From a virus, in IMG/VR virus record IMGVR_UViG_3300032092_000326, positions 1 to 20,230 of that record: a stretch of DNA of 20,230 nucleotides; one strand, 5' to 3'. Shown here piece by piece: positions 5,800 to 11,985 of this stretch; within the stretch, counting starts at the first letter, position 1; each line of letters opens with the position of its first letter. Under the pieces are notes generated by a model that saw nothing but the letters and a program-made list of their open reading frames with translations, was not told the origin of the DNA and made no database searches. Made by a program: the position numbers and the translations under genes.

Positions 5800-6649
5800 G
5801 GAATGGTTCAAGGCCCGCGAAGGCCGCATCACAGGGTCCAGCGTTGGCGCGATTTTGGGCTATTCTCCGTTCATGTCGCCAGATGATGTCATGCGCCGCA
5901 TGGTGCGGGAATATCACGGCGCGGAATCAGAATTCAAAGGCAATGCAGCAACGGAGTGGGGCACGTTGAACGAGCCCGGCGCTTGCGTTGAGTATGAAAT
6001 GGAAACAGGCAGCACTGTCGAGCTGTGCGGTTTCTACAAATATGAGCACTGGCTGGGCGCTTCGCCTGACGGCCTGATCGGCAGCAATGGCTTGGTTGAA
6101 TTCAAGTGCCCCTACAGCATGCGCAAGGGCGAGGGCCGCTTCAAGACGGCGCTGGAACAACTTCACTATTATGCGCAGATGCAGGTCCAGATGTTCATTA
6201 CGGAACGGGACTTCTGCGACTTCTACCAGTGGTCGCCGGGCAAGACGCAGTTGGAGGTTGTGAACCGCGACGAGCAGTTCATCAACAACATGCTGCCGCG
6301 CTTGAAGGAGTTCTACGAGGCGTACCTTGAGGAGATCAAGCACCCGGAACGTCATCTTGCGCCGAAGCGGGCTGAGTTCAACGCGCCGCAGATCCTTGCG
6401 GAGTACGACGACACGGTCGAAGCGATCAAGCTGTATGAAGAACGCAAGAAAGAACTTCTGGCGAAGCTGGTCGAGATCGCCGGCAATAAGAACGCGATGT
6501 TCGGCACCCGCAAGCTGACGTTCGTGCAGAAGGCCGGCAACGTGGCTTACGCGACAATCGTCAAGGAACAATTGCCCGACTTCGACGTCGAGCCGTACCG
6601 TGGCAAGGGCAGCGAGTATTGGATTTTGAGCAATGGGAAAGAGAAGTGA
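5783..6649 (+). CDS. YqaJ-family 5'-3' exonuclease (lambda-exo-like)
   Basis: A 288-residue nuclease of the PD-(D/E)XK superfamily. The N-terminus carries the YqaJ signature RITGSSVGAILGYSPF (residues 15-30). The catalytic core is WGTLNEPGACVEYE (E64 and E70 region), GASPDGLIG with D96, then VEFKCP with E106 and K108. YYAQMQVQMFI (129-139) is the usual Gln-containing helix. Such enzymes resect one strand of linear DNA so that an annealing protein can pair the exposed strand. Together with the Sak4-like and DUF669 proteins upstream it completes a phage recombination module. The ATG at 5783 has AAGGAG at about 5768 and overlaps the preceding gene by 17 nt. The length fits the family. Confidence 0.9.
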   Translation: MEQRSKEWFKAREGRITGSSVGAILGYSPFMSPDDVMRRMVREYHGAESEFKGNAATEWGTLNEPGACVEYEMETGSTVELCGFYKYEHWLGASPDGLIGSNGLVEFKCPYSMRKGEGRFKTALEQLHYYAQMQVQMFITERDFCDFYQWSPGKTQLEVVNRDEQFINNMLPRLKEFYEAYLEEIKHPERHLAPKRAEFNAPQILAEYDDTVEAIKLYEERKKELLAKLVEIAGNKNAMFGTRKLTFVQKAGNVAYATIVKEQLPDFDVEPYRGKGSEYWILSNGKEK

Positions 6650-7145
6650 TCTTGAACGTAAGCCAATGGATTTTTACAGCACCCCTTACGAGGCGGTGCT
6701 GCCATTGCTGGCGCATCTCCCGGTCGAAACTAAGTTCTGTGAGCCATGTGCTGGTCAGGGGCACCTTATCGCCCATTTGGAGCGGCACGGTCATCGCTGT
6801 GTTGCGTCTTACGATGCTGATGCCGGGTCACCGTACACGCACCATGATGCGGCGTTCTTGTCGCATGAAGATGTGGCCGGAGCCACGCATATCATCACCA
6901 ATCCCCCATGGGCGCGGCCTGTCCTTCACCAGCTGATTGAGCGCTGCTCCATGCTGCGCCCGACTTGGTTCCTGTTTGATGCGGACTGGATGTTCACCAA
7001 ACAAGCTCGGCCGTACCTGAACAGGTGCCATTTGGTGGTCTCGGTAGGCCGCGTAAAATGGTTTGGAAATGCTGTTGGCAAAGACAATTGCTGCTGGTAT
7101 AAGTTTCACAGCCCAACCAACGAGACCAGATTCGTGAGTAACTAA
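6633..7145 (+). CDS. Adenine-specific DNA methyltransferase-like protein
   Basis: A 170-residue Rossmann-fold protein. Motif I, EPCAGQG, at residues 37-43 is the SAM-binding loop, and NPPW at 90-93 is the motif IV signature of N6-adenine (or N4-cytosine) methyltransferases. FLFDADWM at about 113-120 follows. It is short: there is no evident separate target-recognition domain, as in many phage enzymes of this type. The likely role is self-modification against host restriction or marking sites for regulation. The target sequence cannot be read from the protein. Its start lies 17 nt inside the exonuclease gene. The alternative internal ATG at 6666 would remove 11 non-core residues. Activity without a recognition domain is uncertain. 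Confidence 0.78.
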   Translation: MGKRSDLERKPMDFYSTPYEAVLPLLAHLPVETKFCEPCAGQGHLIAHLERHGHRCVASYDADAGSPYTHHDAAFLSHEDVAGATHIITNPPWARPVLHQLIERCSMLRPTWFLFDADWMFTKQARPYLNRCHLVVSVGRVKWFGNAVGKDNCCWYKFHSPTNETRFVSN

Positions 7146-7146
7146 A

Positions 7147-7548
7147 ATGACCAAATTCAAAAAAAACTATGGATCTTGGCGCGAAGATCATCTTGAAAAA
7201 GCAATAATACTCATCGACCAAGGCGTAAGCTATGGTGATGTTGTGTCGGCTTTTGCAACAATTGATCCAGAAATTAAGTTAGCTCAAGCGTATTCAAAGA
7301 AAAACGCTATTGAGAAATTGAAATACGCTCTCAAAAAATATGACAAGCCGTATCTCAAAAATCAGTCTTGGCTGAAGTGGAGAAGTATTTATTCTGCGCC
7401 ACGCAATGGTCATAAATTTTTATGCGTTCAAAACGGTGACATGTACGTCGCTCATTGGAATGACAACAAATTTTTAGAAACAGGTGGCGCAGAAATTAAA
7501 CCAGATCATTGGATGCCGCTCCCTGCTGCGCCGAAGTACATGCCATGA
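7147..7548 (+). CDS. DUF551-like protein in an AT-rich patch
   Basis: A 133-residue Lys-rich protein. The C-terminal half, WLKWRSIYSAPRNGHKFLC to DHWMPLPAAPK, fits the DUF551 pattern (Trp near the start, a P-x-x-G turn, HWMPLP at the end), found mostly in phages and with no established activity. The N-terminal half is helical and basic, with QGVSYGDVVSAF reminiscent of a helix-turn-helix, possibly a separate module. By hand count, positions 7201-7500 are about 38 percent G+C, against about 53 percent in a sample of the preceding exonuclease gene. This suggests separate acquisition. It is nearly adjacent to the previous stop, and its own stop overlaps the helicase start as ATGA. Confidence 0.65.
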   Translation: MTKFKKNYGSWREDHLEKAIILIDQGVSYGDVVSAFATIDPEIKLAQAYSKKNAIEKLKYALKKYDKPYLKNQSWLKWRSIYSAPRNGHKFLCVQNGDMYVAHWNDNKFLETGGAEIKPDHWMPLPAAPKYMP

Positions 7549-9281
7549 CCTTACGTCCTTACCAACAAGAAGCCCACGACAAGATCATTGCATGGATCCG
7601 CAAGACCACGGAGCCGTGCATGATCGAGGCCGCCACAGGCGCGGGCAAGAGCCACATCATCGCGGAGTTGGCAAGAACAGTGCGGGCGATGAGCAACAAG
7701 CATGTGCTTTGCATCGCGCCCTCTAAAGAGCTGGTCGAGCAGAACCACAGCAAATATCCCGAAGAAGCATCGTTTTTCTCAGCCAGCGTTGGCATCAAGT
7801 GCCGCGAGCACCCAGTGGTGTTTGGCACGCCGCTGACTGTTTTGAACAGCATTGAGCGCTTTGGCGAAGAGATTGGCATGATCATTATTGATGAGTGCCA
7901 TGGCTTTACGCCGACGATCCGTAAGATCATTGGTAAAATCCCGAACCCGAATATGCGGGTTGTGGGCATGTCGGCCACGCCTTATCGGCTTGGCAGTGGC
8001 TATGTGTTCAAACAGTGGGAAGATGGCAGCAAGGCCGGCGAGAACGCCTTCTTCACTCGCTGCGTGTACAGGATCACGGCGCATGAGCTGATCGGTCAGG
8101 GATACCTGACGCCCCCGGTCGTGGGCAGCTTGAACGCCGACGCCTACAGCACCAAGAACATGCAGCTCAACAGCATGGGCCAGTTCAACAAGGAAGACGT
8201 GGATCGCGCATATCATGGTCAGGGGCGCAAGACGGCGCGGATCATTGCCGACATTGTGGCTCAGTCGCAGGACCGCAAGGGCGTGCTGATCTTCGCGGCG
8301 ACTGTGCGCCATGCCAATGAATGCTTGGAAAGCCTGCCGCCAGAGCTGTCGGCGATCGTAACGGGTGAGACGCCAAAGAAAGAACGCGAGGAGATTCTGC
8401 GCCGGTTTAAAGCACAAGAGATCAAGTACATCGTGAACGTCTCGGTTTTGACCACGGGCTTTGACGCCACGCATGTTGATGTGATCGCCATGCTGCGTGC
8501 GACGGAATCGGCCAGCCTGATGCAGCAGATCATAGGGCGCGGGCTGCGCCTGCATGAGGGGAAAGAGAATTGCCTCGTGCTTGATTATGCGGAGAACATT
8601 GATCGGCATTGCCCAGATGGTGATATCTTCGACCCTACGATTGAATCAAAAAAGAGTAAAAACGATGCGGAAAATCTGGAATGCATTTGTTCAACATGCG
8701 AAACGCGCAACGTATTTCGTATGCGGCCTAATCCTGACGGGTATGGGATTAGCCGGTATGGCTATTTTGTCGATCTGGACGGCAACACGCTTGAAGGTGA
8801 GTTCGGCCCTATCCCGGCTCACTTCGGCCGCCGCTGTACAGCGGTTCACTTGTTGGGCAACGAACTGCGCCAGTGCTCTGGCCGATGGACTTTCAAGAAG
8901 TGCCCGCAGTGTGAAAGCGAAAACGATATTGCTGCGCGACACTGTCATGCGTGCGATCACGAGCTTGTGGACCCGAATGACAAGCTAAGGCTGGCATTTG
9001 AGAACAAGAAGAAAGACCCGACACAGATGCAATGTGACGAGGTTATTGCGTGGTATCCAAAGCCGACGGTCAGTCGCAATGGCAAGCCGATGATCAGGGT
9101 TGATGTGGTGACGCCGCATCGCAAGTTTCCGTTCTGGATCGCTGAGTGGCAGCATGCGTTGGGCGGCATGTTCAACAGGTTGAACGGCGAAAAGCCGCGC
9201 ACGATCACATACAAAAAAGATTACGACAGCCAGTTCTACAAGGTCTACGCATTCAACGAGAAGGTCGATGAAGCTCCATAA
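7545..9281 (+). CDS. SF2 DEAD/DEAH-type helicase with C-terminal zinc clusters
   Basis: A 578-residue superfamily 2 helicase. The motifs appear in order: Q-like RPYQQEA (4-10), Walker A ATGAGKS (30-36), DECH (116-119), SAT (143-145), motif V TTGFDATHVD (303-312) and motif VI QQIIGRGLRL (327-336). The C-terminal part adds two Cys clusters: CICSTC at 380-385, and C431/C444 with CPQC (453-456) and CHAC (467-470), likely zinc ribbons for DNA binding. Such helicases remodel forks and recombination intermediates (the UvsW/RecG-like role) or aid replication initiation. The ATG at 7545 makes an ATGA overlap with the preceding gene; upstream in-frame sequence belongs to that gene. The VRR-NUC-like gene follows with a 14-nt overlap. 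Confidence 0.88.
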   Translation: MTLRPYQQEAHDKIIAWIRKTTEPCMIEAATGAGKSHIIAELARTVRAMSNKHVLCIAPSKELVEQNHSKYPEEASFFSASVGIKCREHPVVFGTPLTVLNSIERFGEEIGMIIIDECHGFTPTIRKIIGKIPNPNMRVVGMSATPYRLGSGYVFKQWEDGSKAGENAFFTRCVYRITAHELIGQGYLTPPVVGSLNADAYSTKNMQLNSMGQFNKEDVDRAYHGQGRKTARIIADIVAQSQDRKGVLIFAATVRHANECLESLPPELSAIVTGETPKKEREEILRRFKAQEIKYIVNVSVLTTGFDATHVDVIAMLRATESASLMQQIIGRGLRLHEGKENCLVLDYAENIDRHCPDGDIFDPTIESKKSKNDAENLECICSTCETRNVFRMRPNPDGYGISRYGYFVDLDGNTLEGEFGPIPAHFGRRCTAVHLLGNELRQCSGRWTFKKCPQCESENDIAARHCHACDHELVDPNDKLRLAFENKKKDPTQMQCDEVIAWYPKPTVSRNGKPMIRVDVVTPHRKFPFWIAEWQHALGGMFNRLNGEKPRTITYKKDYDSQFYKVYAFNEKVDEAP

Positions 9282-9693
9282 TGACATACCCATCTTCGGT
9301 GATCAGGCGTATCGTGGCGACTGCCCGAGCGAGGCGGTTGAGCAAGTTACGTTCTTTGCTCGCATCAGAAAGAAGTACCCCGACACTTGGGGACGCATCG
9401 CGTTGCACCCGCGCAACGAGGGAAAGCGCAGTCACTTTCAGGTATCGCACCAAAAAGCGGAAGGCATGACCAGCGGCGCGTGCGATATCATCATACCCGG
9501 CTCGCCAGCTTTTGTGTGCGAGCTGAAACGTCGAGATCACAAGAAGTCCGTGTGGCAGAGGGACCAAATGGAATACCTGCTTGCGGCTCAAGAGCTAGGG
9601 AGCTTCGCCTGCGTGGCGTTGGGAGCGGATGCGGCGGAAGAAGCATTCATCCAATATTTGGACAAACACTACTCGTCCAAGCGAACAGATTAA
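9268..9693 (+). CDS. VRR-NUC-like nuclease
   Basis: A 141-residue PD-(D/E)XK-type nuclease candidate. The core GACDIIIPGSPAFVCELKRRD provides D73, E85 and K87, the D...ExK triad. WQRDQMEYLLAAQELGSFACVAL (about 96-118) matches the Gln-containing helix and following strand of VRR-NUC domains. Small stand-alone VRR-NUC proteins are common in phages next to SF2 helicases and are thought to cut branched or replication DNA. It starts 14 nt inside the helicase gene with GAGAAGG as ribosome site, so coupled expression is likely. The fold is inferred from motifs, and a Holliday-junction role is speculative. Confidence 0.72.
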   Translation: MKLHNDIPIFGDQAYRGDCPSEAVEQVTFFARIRKKYPDTWGRIALHPRNEGKRSHFQVSHQKAEGMTSGACDIIIPGSPAFVCELKRRDHKKSVWQRDQMEYLLAAQELGSFACVALGADAAEEAFIQYLDKHYSSKRTD

Positions 9694-9700
9694 CCAGATC

Positions 9701-9901
9701 ATGTCTGGGCGAGCGCCATACGAACTTGCCCAGCCTGCTATTCAGTCCGCGTGTCGCATTCAGATTTATCAGGGCGCATGCGAGATCCTGAAGTTAGACC
9801 AGCCGCTGAGAAAGGCAGCGCTGGAACAGTTACCGGCCTCGATAAGGCCGTACATTCAAGAGGAGGTAGTTAGAATATGGAGAATCAGAAATGATGTTTG
9901 A
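9701..9901 (+). CDS. Hypothetical small helical protein
   Basis: A 66-residue protein, predicted almost all helical (YELAQPAIQSACRIQIYQGACEILKL, then LEQLPASIRPYIQEEVVRIWRIR). I recognise no domain. The start at 9701 lies 7 nt after the upstream stop and lacks a clear ribosome site. The same frame is open upstream to 9629, so a start inside the nuclease gene is possible. Its end overlaps the next gene by 11 nt, which supports it as a real gene. Confidence 0.5.
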   Translation: MSGRAPYELAQPAIQSACRIQIYQGACEILKLDQPLRKAALEQLPASIRPYIQEEVVRIWRIRNDV

Positions 9902-10145
9902 GATCATCATGAATATGCCTGTGAGGCCTAAGAAGGACGAGCAGTCTGTAACGAACTTGGTTCACAGGATCATATGTTCATATCCCGTGGAATCCATGGC
10001 TGATATCGTCGAAGACCTTAATCAGACAGACTTTATCATTGTGAATGAGTGGTACCCAAACGAGCAAAACAAGTACGAGAACCACGGGATTATAGCACTT
10101 AACCGCCGGTACATCGGCAAGATCAAAGAATGGAGCACAAAATGA
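9891..10145 (+). CDS. Hypothetical small protein
   Basis: An 84-residue protein with an alpha/beta pattern: a helix SVTNLVHRIICSYPVESMADIVEDL, then a strand-rich part TDFIIVNEWYPN and HGIIALNRRYIGKIKEW. No family is recognised. GGAG at 9879-9882 is well spaced from the ATG at 9891, and an ATG at 9894 is an alternative. Its stop overlaps the next start as ATGA. It sits between helicase/nuclease genes and the DUF6378-like gene. Confidence 0.5.
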   Translation: MMFEIIMNMPVRPKKDEQSVTNLVHRIICSYPVESMADIVEDLNQTDFIIVNEWYPNEQNKYENHGIIALNRRYIGKIKEWSTK

Positions 10146-10489
10146 ACAGCCAAGACATCCTTCGCCACGCTGCCTCGACCTACAACGAGCGCGGCAAGCA
10201 GTATGGTGACATCGCATTCATGTTCGACACCGTGGCTGCGCTTGCCACGCTGATGACTGGCCGCGAGTACAACAAGTACGACGTCACCGTGATCATGGAA
10301 GCACTGAAGCTTGCCCGTCGCCGTGTGGACCCTGCAAATCCTGAGAACTACATCGACGGCGTCAACTACATGACGTTCTCGGCGCAGTTTGCATGCCATG
10401 GAAATTCTAACAGGATTCCGACGATAGAAGATGACATAGCGGAATTCGCGAAGAAGTTCGCACCCGTCGTGAAGGAGGAGGGGGCTTAA
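10142..10489 (+). CDS. DUF6378-like phage protein
   Basis: A 115-residue protein. The pattern fits the DUF6378 family common in phage early regions: ERGKQYGD near residue 16, a helix with DTVAALATLMTG, DVTVIMEALKLARRR and a closing ENYIDGVNYMTFSAQF. The order of conserved Tyr-Gly, Lys-Leu-Ala-Arg and Asp-Gly-x-x-Tyr suggests an all-helical metal or nucleotide enzyme fold resembling MazG-type pyrophosphohydrolases, though no activity is established. The ATG at 10142 was chosen over 10130 because of the ATGA overlap and GGAG 8 nt upstream. The stop codon lies inside a perfect palindrome that ends this gene cluster. Confidence 0.7.
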   Translation: MNSQDILRHAASTYNERGKQYGDIAFMFDTVAALATLMTGREYNKYDVTVIMEALKLARRRVDPANPENYIDGVNYMTFSAQFACHGNSNRIPTIEDDIAEFAKKFAPVVKEEGA

Positions 10490-10495
10490 GCCCCC
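10480..10495 (+). other. Perfect 16-bp palindrome / RNA hairpin over a stop codon
   Basis: GGGGGCTTAAGCCCCC is fully self-complementary and would form a 6-bp GC stem with a TTAA loop. The loop contains the TAA stop of the DUF6378-like gene. No T-run follows (ACTCTAACC), so it is not a standard terminator. Like the hairpin at 4330-4365, it sits just before a gene that does not overlap its predecessor. Confidence 0.6.
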
Positions 10496-10524
10496 ACTCT
10501 AACCAACCAGCCAACGAGACCAAC

Positions 10525-10860
10525 ATGATCAAAGAAATATTGGAACTCTGGAACAAGAAGTACACCACCACGCAGATCGCCAAAGAGCTTGGCGTCACAA
10601 GAGGCGCAGTGGCTGGTCATATCTTTCGCGCAAGGCGTGACGGCATGGGTGTGCAAGAGCGCCCGGCGGTTGTTGTGAGGAAAAAACCAACGGAGGTTCA
10701 GTTCGACAACAACATCACGCGGTTGAGAATTGATAGCTGTCGGTACATCCTGAACGACGACATGACCAAGCCGATCTTCTGCGGCGAACCGATATCGCGC
10801 AGAGCATATTGCGAAACGCATGCTAAACTTTGCTACGTCGTTTCGGAGAAAAGAAAATGA
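10525..10860 (+). CDS. GcrA-family cell-cycle regulator homolog
   Basis: A 111-residue protein with both ends of the GcrA family. The N-terminal helix-turn-helix, ILELWNKKYTTTQIAKELG and VTRGAVAGHIFRAR (residues 5-38), matches GcrA's DNA-binding region. The C-terminus, CRYILND, then PIFCGEPISRRAYCETHA (C72, C86, C96, H99), matches the sigma-interacting domain signature. Canonical GcrA is longer (about 170 residues), and the linker here is short. In Caulobacter and relatives GcrA binds sigma70 and activates promoters carrying CcrM-methylated GANTC sites. A phage copy could redirect host RNA polymerase to phage promoters or disturb the host cycle. It follows the 10480-10495 hairpin, and its stop overlaps the next start. 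Confidence 0.82.
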   Translation: MIKEILELWNKKYTTTQIAKELGVTRGAVAGHIFRARRDGMGVQERPAVVVRKKPTEVQFDNNITRLRIDSCRYILNDDMTKPIFCGEPISRRAYCETHAKLCYVVSEKRK

Positions 10861-11102
10861 CCGACAGGCTCGTGAAACACGGATGGCACTGGTCGTTTGG
10901 CTGGCTGCGCCGGCCAGAGATGGATCAGAACAACATGTATTGCTACGAAGAGCCGGACGGGGATTTGGTCTTCGTCAGGAAAGCAGAGCAGTGTGTGCAG
11001 CTATATCTTGATTGCAGGCGCGACGAAGAGATCGGCGAGAACTACACCTGCATCGCCCCCATCCCAAGGAAGGCTGCGTATAAGCGCAGGACAGTGACAT
11101 GA
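10857..11102 (+). CDS. Hypothetical small protein
   Basis: An 81-residue protein with an aromatic N-terminus (HGWHWSFGWLRRPEMDQNNMYCYEEPDGDLVFV) and a basic C-terminus (RKAAYKRRTVT). It contains three Cys in no recognisable zinc pattern. No family is known to me. The ATG at 10857 gives an ATGA overlap with the GcrA-like gene, and its own stop overlaps the next start the same way, so it is a genuine link in the operon. Confidence 0.5.
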   Translation: MTDRLVKHGWHWSFGWLRRPEMDQNNMYCYEEPDGDLVFVRKAEQCVQLYLDCRRDEEIGENYTCIAPIPRKAAYKRRTVT

Positions 11103-11290
11103 TTCATCAACTCTCGCCGCCGATCCCAGTGGACACGCCAAAAGGCAAGGCGCTTTGCATAGCGTGGATTGACTACGGCCCGGAGCATCATTTGATCTGG
11201 GTCTGCTTTCAGAACGAAACAAGAGAGTGCTGGTGCTGGCCGAACCCGCAAATCAGAGCCCAATCAAATCCGAGCATGGAGCGCACATGA
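11099..11290 (+). CDS. Small conserved-type phage protein
   Basis: A 63-residue protein. PVDTPKGKALCIAWIDYGPEHHLIWVCF followed by ECWCWPNPQIRAQSNPSMER follows a pattern I recall from many phage hypotheticals: P-x-x-TPKGKG, then IDYG-x-EH, then NP-x-IR-x-x-N. These are thought to be short beta-rich domains, with no known activity. It has ATGA junctions at both ends. Confidence in the gene is moderate; function is unknown. Confidence 0.58.
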   Translation: MIHQLSPPIPVDTPKGKALCIAWIDYGPEHHLIWVCFQNETRECWCWPNPQIRAQSNPSMERT

Positions 11291-11985
11291 TCCACTTCAT
11301 ATGGCTTACGCAGCCCGGCAGCCGGGCGTTCAGTTTCATCAACATGCTGGCGGTTCGGGCCGCGCATAAGTTCTATCCAGACGAGATCGTCATGTGGACG
11401 AACGATGCGCCGAAGAACAATCCGAACTGGGAATGGTACAGATTTGAAACCCGCCATGTCGATCTGCCAGACAATGACTGGCCGGTCCAGTACAAGGCGG
11501 ACCTCCTGCGGCTACAAATCATGCACGAGCACGGCGGCATATATCTCGACACCGACAGTCTGCTGCTGCGTCCGCTGGACCCGCTGCTCGGGCCTGATTG
11601 CGTTCTGGCGCGTGAGAGTAGCGATTCCTATGCGATGTCGCCGATCATTGCGAAGCCGGGCGCCCAGTTCATCAAGACGTGGCTGGACAGGCTGCCGGGC
11701 GCTATTGGGCCGGTGTGGGCCAGCCATGCCGTGAACCTGCCTGTAGAGCTGCACAAGTACCACAAGTGCGACGTGCGCCCGCAGGAGGAGTTTTTCCCGT
11801 TTGACCTGCGGCACAATTATCTGTTCGACGACGGCCGCGCCGACGAGCATGCGGAGCGCATGGGCAATCCATACGCTCTGCACGTCTATGAGACCTACTG
11901 GGCCGGGTATCTGGAAGGCGTGAACGAGACCTACATGAAAACGCGCGACACCTTATTCGCGCGTCTCTTTAAGCATCTTGTTTAG
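11287..11985 (+). CDS. Glycosyltransferase with DXD motif (GT32-like)
   Basis: A 232-residue sugar transferase of the Gly_transf_sug / GT32 type. The N-terminal IHFIWL strand, KADLLRLQIMHEHGGIYLDTDSLLLRPLDPLL (DTD is the metal- and nucleotide-sugar-binding DXD motif) and a late HVYETYWAG segment fit the family. It has no membrane anchor, so it acts in the cytoplasm. The acceptor is unknown: modified phage DNA bases, host surface sugars or a virion protein are possible. The ATG at 11287 overlaps the preceding stop as ATGA. The in-frame ATG at 11227 is inside that gene. It is the last early gene, and its TAG overlaps the stop of the converging structural gene. Confidence 0.82.
   Translation: MIHFIWLTQPGSRAFSFINMLAVRAAHKFYPDEIVMWTNDAPKNNPNWEWYRFETRHVDLPDNDWPVQYKADLLRLQIMHEHGGIYLDTDSLLLRPLDPLLGPDCVLARESSDSYAMSPIIAKPGAQFIKTWLDRLPGAIGPVWASHAVNLPVELHKYHKCDVRPQEEFFPFDLRHNYLFDDGRADEHAERMGNPYALHVYETYWAGYLEGVNETYMKTRDTLFARLFKHLV

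Noticed and set aside
9629-9700. Upstream extension of the small gene at 9701, or a frameshift fusion with the nuclease
   Set aside because: The nuclease has its own complete stop at 9691-9693, and I see no slippery sequence. The extension is charged, low-quality and in an overlapping frame.
10480-10495. Palindrome as an intrinsic terminator
   Set aside because: The stem is strong, but ACTCTAACC follows instead of a T-run.
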